In this document: positions 6,308 to 14,909 of the stretch, in pieces
How the letters are laid out: every line of letters begins with the position of its first letter
Numbering within the stretch: position 1 is the first letter of the stretch
From: Thermoleophilaceae bacterium
GTDB taxonomy: Bacteria; Actinomycetota; Thermoleophilia; Solirubrobacterales; Thermoleophilaceae
Direction of reading: 5' to 3'
NCBI GenBank assembly: GCA_013813135.1
Contig: JACCSF010000400.1
Span: forward strand, 1 to 18,668
Length of the DNA stretch: 18,668 nucleotides
Program-made: the position numbers and the translations under genes
The notes under the pieces: model-generated
Told to the model about the DNA's origin: nothing
The model's input: only the letters and a program-made list of their open reading frames with translations
The model's database searches: none

Positions 6308-7675
6308 ATGAGCGCGGGAGGGGACGAACTGCGCGACACGGGCGGAGCCTCGCGCGCTGTTCGTGCAGTAGTGGCCGTCTCCATCCTGCTGGCGGCCGTG
6401 GTGGTCGCGCTCGTGCTGTTCGCGGGTGACGGCGGCTACCGCGTCACGGCCGAGTTCGTCAACGCCGGGCAGCTCGTCAAGGGCAGCGAGGTGCGAGTCG
6501 CCGGCAACTCCGTCGGGACCGTAACGGACATCGATGTCTCGCAGGACGGCACGGCCGCGGTGGCCTTCACCGTCGACGGTGACTACGCGCCGCTGCGGCG
6601 CGGCACGCAGGTGACCATCAAGCCGACCTCGCTGTCCGGCATCGCCAACCGCTTCCTCGACCTGCAGCTCGGCCCGGACGACGGCCGCGAGATCGACGAC
6701 GGCGGCCAGATCGACGTCGACCACACCAACACCGCGGTCGAGCTGGACGAGGTGTTCTCGCTGTTCGACAAGGACACGCGCAGCTCGTTGCGCCAGTTCA
6801 TCAAGGGCCAGGCGGACACACTGCGCGGCCGCGGCGCCGAGCTGCGCAGGGGCATCCACTACCTCAACCCGGCGCTCTCGACGGGCAGCCGCCTGTTCGA
6901 GGCGCTCACGCGCGACAAGCCACTGCTGGAGCGCTTCCTGGTCGACTCATCGACGCTCGTGAACGCCCTGGCCGCGCGCCGCGGCGACCTGACCGGCGTG
7001 GTGTCGAACCTCAACGCCACGTTCGGCGCGCTCGGGCGCCAGCAGGACGCCCTGGCCGAGTCCGTCGAGCGCCTGCCGCCCTTCCTGCGCCGGGCCAACA
7101 CGACCTTCGTGAACCTGCGCGGGGCGCTCGACGACGTGGGCCCGCTGGTGGACGCCGCCAAGCCGGCGGTCAGGCGGCTGGGGCCGTTCCTCGACCAGGC
7201 GCGGCTGTTCGCGCGCGACGGCGAGCCGACCGTCCGCGACCTGTCGCGCACGATCCGCAGCGCGGGTTCCACGGACGACCTGGTCGAGCTGATCAACAGC
7301 TTCCCGGCGCTCTCGCGCGTCGCGCTCGACGACCAGCGCGCGAACGGGGCGGACCGCAACGGCGCATTCCCGCAGACGTCCGCCGCGCTCCGGGCGGCCG
7401 CGCCCACGATCGCCTTCGCGCGTCCCTACACGCCGGACTTCGTCGGCTGGCTCGACGACTTCTCGACCACCGGCGGCTACGACGCCCTCGGCGGGTACTC
7501 GCGCGCCTGGATCAACCTGTCCGAGCTGCTCTACGGGCCCGGGCCGAAGACCGGCCAGTTCCGGCGTTGTCCGGGCGCGAACGAGATGCCGGCCTCCGAC
7601 GGCAGCAACGTGCTCTCGGCTGCCGAGGCGGCCGCGCTCGACTGCGACCCGGGCCAGAGGTCGGTGGGCCCGTGA
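6308..7675 (+). CDS. MCE/MlaD family protein, first of six
   Basis: 455 aa. MCE proteins form hexameric rings or tubes anchored in the inner membrane that conduct lipids across the envelope. Architecture: a short cytosolic N-terminus, a transmembrane helix at about 18-39 (VVAVSILLAAVVVALVLFAG), an MCE domain at about 44-137 with the signature KGSEVRVAGNSVGTVTDI (59-75), then a long helical region (about 145-400, with repeated L/R/D-rich amphipathic segments) typical of tube-forming MCE proteins. A less conserved C-terminus contains the protein's only two cysteines (C421, C446). The GELD-like junction VELDEVFSLFD (144-154) recurs in the sixth copy as VELDEVFRAFD. ATG 6308 follows a Shine-Dalgarno. 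The stop overlaps the next start as GTGA. No yrbE gene precedes it. Confidence 0.92.
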   Translation: MSAGGDELRDTGGASRAVRAVVAVSILLAAVVVALVLFAGDGGYRVTAEFVNAGQLVKGSEVRVAGNSVGTVTDIDVSQDGTAAVAFTVDGDYAPLRRGTQVTIKPTSLSGIANRFLDLQLGPDDGREIDDGGQIDVDHTNTAVELDEVFSLFDKDTRSSLRQFIKGQADTLRGRGAELRRGIHYLNPALSTGSRLFEALTRDKPLLERFLVDSSTLVNALAARRGDLTGVVSNLNATFGALGRQQDALAESVERLPPFLRRANTTFVNLRGALDDVGPLVDAAKPAVRRLGPFLDQARLFARDGEPTVRDLSRTIRSAGSTDDLVELINSFPALSRVALDDQRANGADRNGAFPQTSAALRAAAPTIAFARPYTPDFVGWLDDFSTTGGYDALGGYSRAWINLSELLYGPGPKTGQFRRCPGANEMPASDGSNVLSAAEAAALDCDPGQRSVGP

Positions 7676-9126
7676 GGCGCACCTGGGCGGTGGTCGCCGT
7701 CGTGGCGGCCTGCGTCGCGGCCGCGCTCGCGCTGGGCGCCTCGGACGGCGGCGACTCGGGCGCCACTAAGTACAAGATCGTGCTCGACAACGCCTTCGGC
7801 CTCACCGAGGGGGGCGACTTCAAGATCGCCGGCGTGCGGGCGGGCAAGACGGGCGACGTGCACATCGAGGGCCAGGCGCACCCGCTCGCGGTCGTCGAGG
7901 CGGAGGTAATCGAGCCGGGCCTGGCGGACCTTCGCGCCGACGCCCGCTGCGAGGTGCGCCCGCAGTCGTTCATCGGCGAGTACTTCATCGACTGCCAGCC
8001 GGGCACCTCGCGGCGGCGGCTGCCCGACGGCGGCCGCGTCCCGGTCGAGCAGACCAGCTCCACGATCGGCCTCGACCTGGTCAACGACATCCTGCGCCGG
8101 CCCTATCGCGACCGGCTGCGCCTGATCGTGGGTGAGCTCGGGACAGGCCTGGCGGGGCGTGCGGACGACCTCAACGACGCGATCCGGCGCGCCCACCCGG
8201 GCCTGCGCGAGACCAGCGAGACGCTGCGCATCCTCGGGCGCCAGACCAAGAAGATCGATTCGCTGATCGTCGACGCCGACCGGGTGATCGGAGCGCTCGA
8301 GGCGCGCAAGACCGACGTCAGCCGCTTCGTGCGTGAGGCGGGAAGCACCGCCGAAACGGCCTCGACGCGGCGAACCGAGCTGGCCGAGAGCTTCCGCCGG
8401 CTGCCGGCCTTCCTCGGCGAGCTCAAGCCCTACATGGGGCGGCTGGGCGACCTCGCCGAGGCCCAGCAACCGGTTCTGCGCGACCTCGGGGCCGCGTCCG
8501 GCGACCTGGCCACGTTCCTGACCAGGCTGAGGCCGTTCGCCGAGGCGGGCACGCCCGCCTTCAGAGCCCTGGGCGACGCCTCGGTGGTGGGTCGTCGTGC
8601 GGTGCGGACGAGCAGCGAGGAGCTCCGGGAGCTGCGCCGGCTGGCGAAGGACGCGCCCGGGCTGGCCAAGCCGCTGCGCCAGTTCCTGCAGACGCTCGAC
8701 GACCGCAAGCGGGGGGTCGAGCCCGACGAGCGCGCGGTCGCGACTGATCCACCCGCGCCCGACAGGACCCACGTCTCCGGCAGCCGCGGCGGCTTCACCG
8801 GCATGGAGGCGCTCTGGAACTACTTCTACTGGCAGGCGCTCAGCACCAACGCGCTCGACGACATCGGCCACGTGCTGCGCCTCAACATCGTCACGGCGAC
8901 CGCCTGCACCAACTACATCACGGACAAGGGCGAGGACGACAAAGACACCGGCGACCTCGAATGCAACCAGTTCCTCGGGCCCACCCAGCCGGGAGTCTTC
9001 ACGCCCGATCCGACCGATACCACCTCGCGCTCGTCCGCAAAGGCGAATGCGCAGCCCGCCGCCGCGCCGGCGCCCGCGCGGGTCCCCGAGGACGCCGGCC
9101 TCCTCAACTACCTGCTCGCACCATGA
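7672..9126 (+). CDS. MCE/MlaD family protein, second of six, divergent
   Basis: 484 aa from GTG 7672, overlapping the upstream TGA (GTGA). A hydrophobic N-terminal segment (about 5-22) can serve as a membrane anchor. It contains VAAC ending at C14, which fits a loose lipobox, but the hydrophobic stretch continues past the Cys and the h-region is short, so lipidation is doubtful. The MCE domain (about 33-125) is the most divergent of the six: GGDFKIAGVRAGKTGDV replaces the usual VRVAGxxVGxV, and it carries two extra cysteines (C93, C108) not present in its paralogues. A long helical region follows, then an aromatic patch (MEALWNYFYWQAL), the two C-terminal cysteines (C412, C431) and a Pro/Ala-rich tail. 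The stop overlaps the next ATG (ATGA). Probably one subunit of the same heterohexamer. Confidence 0.88.
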   Translation: MRRTWAVVAVVAACVAAALALGASDGGDSGATKYKIVLDNAFGLTEGGDFKIAGVRAGKTGDVHIEGQAHPLAVVEAEVIEPGLADLRADARCEVRPQSFIGEYFIDCQPGTSRRRLPDGGRVPVEQTSSTIGLDLVNDILRRPYRDRLRLIVGELGTGLAGRADDLNDAIRRAHPGLRETSETLRILGRQTKKIDSLIVDADRVIGALEARKTDVSRFVREAGSTAETASTRRTELAESFRRLPAFLGELKPYMGRLGDLAEAQQPVLRDLGAASGDLATFLTRLRPFAEAGTPAFRALGDASVVGRRAVRTSSEELRELRRLAKDAPGLAKPLRQFLQTLDDRKRGVEPDERAVATDPPAPDRTHVSGSRGGFTGMEALWNYFYWQALSTNALDDIGHVLRLNIVTATACTNYITDKGEDDKDTGDLECNQFLGPTQPGVFTPDPTDTTSRSSAKANAQPAAAPAPARVPEDAGLLNYLLAP

Positions 9127-10652
9127 GGGAAGGCCGCCGACAGCTCGCCGCAAGCCCCGTGCTGATCGGCGCCGTGACCGTGCTGGTCGCGATCGTCGCC
9201 GTGTTCGTGTCCTACAACGCCAATCAGGGGCTCCCGTTCGTACCCACCTACAAGCTCAACGCGGAGCTGCCCAACGGCGCGAAGCTCGTGCCCGGCAACG
9301 AGGTGCGCGCCGGCGGCTTCCGGGTCGGGGTGGTCGACGACATCACGAGCGTGCGCCGGAAGGTGGGCGGGCGCGAGCGGTCGATCGCGCGGCTGGAGCT
9401 CACGCTCGACAAGACGATCGAGCCGCTCGCCGTGGACACCCGCGTGGGGGTGCGGCCGCGCTCGGCGCTCGGCCTCAAGTACGTCGAGCTGGTGCCGGGG
9501 ACGGCGCGGCGGACGTTCGAGACCGGCGACACCGTCCCGCTGCGCAACGCGATCCCGGTGGCCCCTGAGCTCGAGGATGTGCTGTCGACCTTCCAGCCGC
9601 GCACGCGCGCGAGCGCCCAGCTCGCCCTGGAGGGCTTCGGCGACGCGTTCGCCGGGCGCGGTGGCCAGATCAACACCACGATTCGCGAGCTGAGGCCGTT
9701 CCTCGTCCACCTCGAGCCGGTGATGCGCGACCTCTCCGATCCGAAGAGCGAGCTGCGCAACCTGGTCCCGGCCCTATCCGCGGCGGCCGCCGAGGTGGCG
9801 CCGGTGGCCGAGCTGCAGGGGCGGCTGTTCGGCGAGCTGGCCGACACGTTCGCGGCGATCGACCGCGACCCGGGCGCGCTGCAGGAGACGATCGAGCAGA
9901 CGCCGCCCACGCTCGCAGCGGCGACCGAGTCCTTCCGCGTGCAGACACCGTTCCTCGCGCGCTTCGCGGACGTCTCGCGCCGGCTCGAGCCGGGCGCCGC
10001 GGAGCTGCGCCGGGCGCTGCCGCTGCTCAACGGCGCGCTCAGCGCGGGCGTCCCCGCCTTCCGCAGCACCCCTGAGCTCGGCGGCGACCTCGAGCGGCTG
10101 CTGCGGGCGCTCGACTCGCTCTCCGAGAACCCGAACACCCTGCTGGCGCTGAGCGATCTGCGCCGCGCGCTCCAGGTGTCGCGCCCCGCCATCGAGGAGA
10201 TCGCGCCCTATCAGACGGTCTGCAACTTCGCCGTCTATTTCTTCAACCCGCTGGCCACGCACCTATCCGAGACGGTGACGGGCGGCACGGCACAGCGCAT
10301 CCTGCCGAAGCTGCCGAGCCTCACCCAGGCCAATTCGCTGGGGGCGACCGAGTCGCTGCGCCCGGTCGACGTTCCGGCCGACGAAGACCCACACGCGGAC
10401 GGGGTGCAGGCGCTGCACTCGCAGTACCCGCAGCCGGCCATCGACTCGAAGGGCCGCGCCGACTGCCAGGCCGGCCAGACCGGCTACCTGAGCCGGCTGA
10501 TCACCGGCGGGCGCTATCCGCGCGAGAAGGCCGGCCCGAACTTCCTCGGTGGCGGCAGCCACGTTGTGGTCGACGGCAACACGCCCGGGCTCGCCGGCGG
10601 CACCTGGAAGTCCCGCCAGCTCGGCATCGACAACCTGAAGGACGTCCCGTGA
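9123..10652 (+). CDS. MCE/MlaD family protein, third of six
   Basis: 509 aa, the longest of the set, from ATG 9123 overlapping the preceding TGA. Transmembrane helix at about 12-30 (VLIGAVTVLVAIVAVFVSY), then NQGLPFVPTYKLNAELPNG, a lead-in common in actinobacterial MlaD-like proteins. The MCE domain (about 43-140) has NEVRAGGFRVGVVDDI at its core and LGLKYVELVPG at its end. A long helical region follows (about 150-365). The only cysteines are C367 and C448, with an 80-residue insert between them containing a His/Asp-rich stretch (ADEDPHADGVQALH). The C-terminus is Gly-rich. The stop overlaps the next GTG. Expected to be a lipid-transfer ring subunit anchored in the membrane, with the helical part outside the cytosol. 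Confidence 0.91.
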   Translation: MREGRRQLAASPVLIGAVTVLVAIVAVFVSYNANQGLPFVPTYKLNAELPNGAKLVPGNEVRAGGFRVGVVDDITSVRRKVGGRERSIARLELTLDKTIEPLAVDTRVGVRPRSALGLKYVELVPGTARRTFETGDTVPLRNAIPVAPELEDVLSTFQPRTRASAQLALEGFGDAFAGRGGQINTTIRELRPFLVHLEPVMRDLSDPKSELRNLVPALSAAAAEVAPVAELQGRLFGELADTFAAIDRDPGALQETIEQTPPTLAAATESFRVQTPFLARFADVSRRLEPGAAELRRALPLLNGALSAGVPAFRSTPELGGDLERLLRALDSLSENPNTLLALSDLRRALQVSRPAIEEIAPYQTVCNFAVYFFNPLATHLSETVTGGTAQRILPKLPSLTQANSLGATESLRPVDVPADEDPHADGVQALHSQYPQPAIDSKGRADCQAGQTGYLSRLITGGRYPREKAGPNFLGGGSHVVVDGNTPGLAGGTWKSRQLGIDNLKDVP

Positions 10653-12001
10653 GCGCGTTCCGGGCAGGCGTGCTGACGCTTGTGGTACTCGTGGTGGCCG
10701 CGTACTTCGGCTTCACGAAGGCGAACCCGTTCGAGAACCCGTACGAGCTGCACGCGGTCGTGCGCGACGCGCAGAACCTCAAGTCGGGCGCGCCCGTCCG
10801 GATCGCGGGCGTCGAGATCGGCAAGGTGACCGGGATCGAGGCCGCCGAAGACGGCGACCCCGCCGCGCGGGTGACGATGCAGCTGCGCGAGGACGCGCTG
10901 CCGCTGCACGACGACGCGCAGCTCCAGATCCGCCCGCGCATCCTGCTCGAGGGGAACTTCTTCGTCGACCTGAAGCCGGGCTCGGCGTCGGCTCGTGAGC
11001 TCGACGACGGCGGGACGATCCCCGTGTCGGCGACGTCGACCTCGGTCACGTTGCCCGAGGTGCTGTCCGTGCTCGACCGCGACGTCAGGGACGACCTGCG
11101 CACGCTGCTGCGCGAGTACGGCTACGCGCTCAGCGGGGGCGGCGCGCAGGCGCTCAACCGCACGATCCCGCAGCTCGAGCCCGCCTACCGGCTCAGCGCG
11201 CTGACCAATCAGGCGCTGCTCGGGGAGCAGCCCACCAAGGACCTGCAGCGCGTTCTGCGCGGGCAGCGCCGTCTGTTCGCCGCGCTCAGCGACAACCCCG
11301 AGGCCCTGAAGGACCTCGTGACCGATCTCAACACCACGGCCGGGGCCCTCGCGAGCCAGGACGAGGCGCTCGAGGCGTCGGTGCCCGCCCTGCGGGACAC
11401 GCTGCGGGAGGGCTACCCCGCGCTCGGCGAGCTGAACGCGGCGCTGCCCACCCTGCGCGCGTTCTCGCGCGAGGCGCTCCCGGGCGTGCGCTCCTCGGTG
11501 CCGACGCTGGACGCCGCGATCCCCTGGATCGGCCAGGCCCGCGGGCTGGTAGCCGAGAGCGAGCTGAGGGGGCTGTCCGCCGACCTGCGCCAGGCCGTCC
11601 CGAGTCTGGTGCGGCTCAACACCAGGCTGATCCCGGCGCTGGGCCAGCTGCGCGGGCTGTCGTCCTGCACGAGCTCGGTGCTGGTCCCGTTCATCGAGTC
11701 CGGCATCCCGAGCATCGAAGCGGGCAACTCGGGCCAGCCGGTGCGCGCGCAGATCATGCGCAGCTTCGTCGGGCTGTCCGGGGAGAGCCGGAACTTCGAC
11801 GCGAACACGCCCGTCTTCCACATCCAGGGCGTCGACCCGGGGAACCTGACCGCCGGGCGCATCGAGCCCGCCGCGCCGCCGAACCCCAACATGCCGCCGG
11901 AGCACCGCCCGGACGTGCCCTGCGAGACGCAGGAGCCGCCCAACCTGCAGGCTCCGAGCGGCTCCGCGCTCGATCCCGCACTGACATCGGTGTCGCCGTG
12001 A
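10649..12001 (+). CDS. MCE/MlaD family protein, fourth of six
   Basis: 450 aa from GTG 10649, overlapping the upstream stop (GTGA). Transmembrane helix at about 5-22 (RAGVLTLVVLVVAAYFGF). The MCE domain (about 32-126) carries the textbook signature SGAPVRIAGVEIGKVTGIE (46-64), then LEGNFFVDLKPGS. The helical region from about 135 includes repeated amphipathic segments (LNTTAGALASQDEALEASVPALRDTL). The only two cysteines are C340 and C425, 85 residues apart. The C-terminus is Pro/Asn-rich (AAPPNPNMPPEHRPD) and probably unstructured. The fixed 4-nt overlaps on both sides suggest that its synthesis is stoichiometric with its paralogues. Confidence 0.92.
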   Translation: MSAFRAGVLTLVVLVVAAYFGFTKANPFENPYELHAVVRDAQNLKSGAPVRIAGVEIGKVTGIEAAEDGDPAARVTMQLREDALPLHDDAQLQIRPRILLEGNFFVDLKPGSASARELDDGGTIPVSATSTSVTLPEVLSVLDRDVRDDLRTLLREYGYALSGGGAQALNRTIPQLEPAYRLSALTNQALLGEQPTKDLQRVLRGQRRLFAALSDNPEALKDLVTDLNTTAGALASQDEALEASVPALRDTLREGYPALGELNAALPTLRAFSREALPGVRSSVPTLDAAIPWIGQARGLVAESELRGLSADLRQAVPSLVRLNTRLIPALGQLRGLSSCTSSVLVPFIESGIPSIEAGNSGQPVRAQIMRSFVGLSGESRNFDANTPVFHIQGVDPGNLTAGRIEPAAPPNPNMPPEHRPDVPCETQEPPNLQAPSGSALDPALTSVSP

Positions 12002-13410
12002 GGCTCGCGATCCGCAAGCACTGGCGCGACTTCCTGGCGGTGGCCGGCCTGATGCTGCTGGCCGCGGGCGTCGCGATCTACATCCTCAGCCAGCAGGGCC
12101 TGCGCTTCCCGCTGGTCGAGGAGACGCCCAAGCACATCGCAATCGAGCTTCAGGACGCGCAGGCGGTCCAGCCCGGCCAGGGCCAGAGCGTGCGCGTTGC
12201 GGGGGTCGAGGTCGGGCGCATCTCCGGCGTCGACGTCGACGACGGCATGGCGGTCGTCGACGTCGAGCTGGAGCACAGCTACGAGAAGCTGATCCGCCAG
12301 GACGCGACCGCCCTGCTGCGCCCGAAGACGGCTCTCAAGGACATGTTCGTCGAGGTCACTCCCGGCACCGGGCGCGTGCTCGGCGAGGCCGGCCGGATCT
12401 CGGTGGCCAACACGCTGCCCGACGTCGACCCCGACGAGGTCTATGCCGCGCTCGACTCGGACACCCGGCCCTACCTCAAGCTGCTCGTGGAGGGCGCGGG
12501 GAAGGGCCTGCGCGGGCGCGGCGCCGACCTGCGCGAGGTGTTCCGCCGGCTCGGGCCCGTCCACCGCGACCTGGCCCGGGTGACGCGCGCCACGGCGCGC
12601 CGGCGCATGGCCCTCAAGCGCCTGATCCACCGCTACGGCGTGCTGACCGAGTACGTGAGCCGGCGTCCGGACGACCTGCGGCGGCTGGTGAGCGCCTCGC
12701 ACGCGGTGTTCGACTCGCTCGCCGGCGAGGGGGAGAACATCTCGACCGCGGTGGCGCGGCTGCCCGGCTCCCTGCGAGCCACGGAGCGCGCCGTGAGCGA
12801 GGTGCGCGACTTCGCCCCCGCGCTGCAGAGCGCGCTCCAGTCGCTGCGCGAGCCGATCCGCGCGCTGCCCGCCACCAACGCCGCGCTGACCCCCTTCCTC
12901 GAGCAGACGACGCCCGTGGTGCGCAACCGGATCCGCCCGTTCGTGCGCGCCGCGCGTCCGTTCACCGACGACCTGCGGCTGGCCGCGCGCGGCGTCGGCG
13001 AGGCGACGCCCGACCTCACCAGGTCCCTGGAGGAGACCAACCGCTTCTTCAACATCGGGGCCTACAACCCGGGCGGCGCGGAGAGCCTGGGCGGACTGTC
13101 GACGGCGCAGCAGCGCGCCCGCAACGAGGGCTACCTCTACTGGCTGGCCTGGACGTCCCAGAATGGCGTCTCGCTGTTCTCCACCGCCGATGCCCAGGGC
13201 CCCTGGCGCCGGGTCACGATCTGCGGCGTCAACCCGGCGATCCTGAACGTGATCATCGACGGGGTCCTGAAGTACGTCAACAAGACCGACCCGGGGCTGG
13301 TCGGCTCGCTGATCGGCGCACCCGGCTCGACCATCCTGGCCGGCAGCCCGATCCAGAACCTGCTCGATACCGGGTTCGGCACCTGCAACTTCAACGCACC
13401 CGCGCCGTGA
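11998..13410 (+). CDS. MCE/MlaD family protein, fifth of six
   Basis: 470 aa from GTG 11998, overlapping the upstream TGA. A basic N-terminus (MRLAIRKHWR) precedes a transmembrane helix at about 12-31 (FLAVAGLMLLAAGVAIYIL). The MCE domain (about 45-137) shows GQSVRVAGVEVGRISGVDVDDG (62-83) and DMFVEVTPGTG. The helical region (about 145-350) is unusually Arg-rich near its start (RVTRATARRRMALKRLIHR). A YNPGG motif and an aromatic stretch (YLYWLAWTSQNG) precede the C-terminal domain, which holds the only cysteines (C409, C463). The second Cys lies 8 residues from the end. The stop overlaps the next GTG. Likely a subunit of the same envelope lipid-transfer complex. Confidence 0.92.
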   Translation: MRLAIRKHWRDFLAVAGLMLLAAGVAIYILSQQGLRFPLVEETPKHIAIELQDAQAVQPGQGQSVRVAGVEVGRISGVDVDDGMAVVDVELEHSYEKLIRQDATALLRPKTALKDMFVEVTPGTGRVLGEAGRISVANTLPDVDPDEVYAALDSDTRPYLKLLVEGAGKGLRGRGADLREVFRRLGPVHRDLARVTRATARRRMALKRLIHRYGVLTEYVSRRPDDLRRLVSASHAVFDSLAGEGENISTAVARLPGSLRATERAVSEVRDFAPALQSALQSLREPIRALPATNAALTPFLEQTTPVVRNRIRPFVRAARPFTDDLRLAARGVGEATPDLTRSLEETNRFFNIGAYNPGGAESLGGLSTAQQRARNEGYLYWLAWTSQNGVSLFSTADAQGPWRRVTICGVNPAILNVIIDGVLKYVNKTDPGLVGSLIGAPGSTILAGSPIQNLLDTGFGTCNFNAPAP

Positions 13411-14909
13411 ACAAGAACCCGCCGACACTCGGGAGGATCGCCGCGATGGTGCTGTTCGCGCTGTCGGTGTTCGGCCTGCTGCTGTTCCTGTGGGTCTCGT
13501 TCGGAGGCACGCTCCCGCTGCGTCCGGAGGGTTACCGTCTCAAGGCGAACTTCCCCGAGGCCGCGTTGCTCGCCAAGGAGGCCGACGTCCGGATCGCGGG
13601 GGTCAACGTGGGCAAGGTCAAGGCGACCGAGCTGGGGCCGGGTGGGCGCACCACGCGGGCGGAGATGGAGATCGACGACCGCTTCGCGCCGGTCAAGGCC
13701 GACACGCGCGCGGTCCTGCGCCAGAAGAGTTTGCTCGGCGAGACCTACGTCGAGCTCTCGCCCGGCCGGCCGGAAGGCAAGGACCTTGCCGACGGCGGCA
13801 CCCTGGGCCGCGCGAACGTCGAGCAGAGCGTCGAGCTCGATGAGGTGTTCCGCGCCTTCGACCCGAGGACGCGCAGATACCTGCAGGAGTGGCTGGAGGA
13901 GTCGGGCATCGCGGCGAAGGGCCAGTTCGGCTCGGACCTCAACGACTCGCTCGGCAACGCCGCGCCGTTCTTCACCGGCGGCGCGGACCTGCTGCGCCCG
14001 CTCGACGAGCAGCAGCTGGCGCTGCGTCGCGTGGTGCGCGACACGGGCCGGGTGTTCGGCGCCATCTCGCGCGAGAACGGACAGCTGCGTGGAGTCGTCG
14101 TGAACGGCGACGCCACGTTCGGCGCGCTGGCCGCGCGCGACGACGCGCTGGCGGACACGTTCCAGATCCTGCCGACCTTCCTGCGCGAGACGCGCACGAC
14201 GGTCCGCCGGCTCGAGCGCTTCGCCCGCAACACCGACCCGCTGGTGCGCGACCTGCGGGCGCCGGCCGACGACCTCGCGCCGACGCTGCGAGACCTCGGT
14301 GACCTCTCTCCCGACCTCGAGAAGCTGTTCCGCAACGTGCCGCCGCTCGTGAACGCGTCGGCGACCGGCGTGCCCGCCGCGCAGCGCTTCCTGGCCGGCG
14401 CCGAGCCGCTGCTCGAGTCGACGCACGGCTTCCTCACCGAGCTGAACCCGATCCTGTCCTACCTCTCGTTCTCGCGCACGCAGGTGTCGCAGTTCCTGTC
14501 GGCGGGCGCCAGCGCGCTGGGCGGGACGACGCTTCCGGACGCCACGCCCACGGGCGGCTACCGGGGCAACGGCGTGGGCGAGCACCACTTGCCGCAGGTG
14601 GCGATGATCGACAGCCGCTCCCTGCAGCAGCGCTCCACACGGCCGTTCTGGGAGCGCGGCAACTCCTACCTGGCGCCGAACGCCTACCAGCGCGCCATCC
14701 CGCTCGGCGTGATCGAGAGCTTCGACTGCAATCCCAACGGCGGCGAGCAGCGCGATCCGTCCGGCGCCGGCGGGACCGCCGAACCGCCCTGCTTCATGGC
14801 GCCCGAGCAGCTGTTCCAGAACGAGAAGTTCCCGCGCCTGCGGCCTGGGCGGGCCCCGGCGGTCGACGCCCCGACGGGCACCGAGGGAACCGAGCCGGCC
14901 CGGCCCTAG
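13407..14909 (+). CDS. MCE/MlaD family protein, sixth and last
   Basis: 500 aa from GTG 13407, overlapping the upstream TGA. Transmembrane helix at about 10-32 (RIAAMVLFALSVFGLLLFLWV). The MCE domain (about 43-135) has EADVRIAGVNVGKVKATEL (58-76) and LLGETYVELSPGRP. The junction VELDEVFRAFDPRTRRYLQEW closely resembles the first copy, so these two are the closest pair by eye. A helical region (about 150-360) is followed by a soluble-looking C-terminus with the only cysteines (C441, C462) in a Pro/Gly-rich stretch. The TAG stop at 14907-14909 overlaps the menD stop on the other strand within one CTAG, so there is no room for a dedicated terminator. Confidence 0.92.
   Translation: MNKNPPTLGRIAAMVLFALSVFGLLLFLWVSFGGTLPLRPEGYRLKANFPEAALLAKEADVRIAGVNVGKVKATELGPGGRTTRAEMEIDDRFAPVKADTRAVLRQKSLLGETYVELSPGRPEGKDLADGGTLGRANVEQSVELDEVFRAFDPRTRRYLQEWLEESGIAAKGQFGSDLNDSLGNAAPFFTGGADLLRPLDEQQLALRRVVRDTGRVFGAISRENGQLRGVVVNGDATFGALAARDDALADTFQILPTFLRETRTTVRRLERFARNTDPLVRDLRAPADDLAPTLRDLGDLSPDLEKLFRNVPPLVNASATGVPAAQRFLAGAEPLLESTHGFLTELNPILSYLSFSRTQVSQFLSAGASALGGTTLPDATPTGGYRGNGVGEHHLPQVAMIDSRSLQQRSTRPFWERGNSYLAPNAYQRAIPLGVIESFDCNPNGGEQRDPSGAGGTAEPPCFMAPEQLFQNEKFPRLRPGRAPAVDAPTGTEGTEPARP

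Noticed and set aside
7531..9153. Long minus-strand open frame of about 540 codons opposite the second mce gene, and similar long antisense frames at 11413-13428, 13137-14588 and 3115-4401
   Set aside because: They are shadows of GC-rich codon bias. The products are Arg/Ala/Gly/Leu/His-rich with no domain, and the opposite strand encodes clearly conserved proteins over the same bases.
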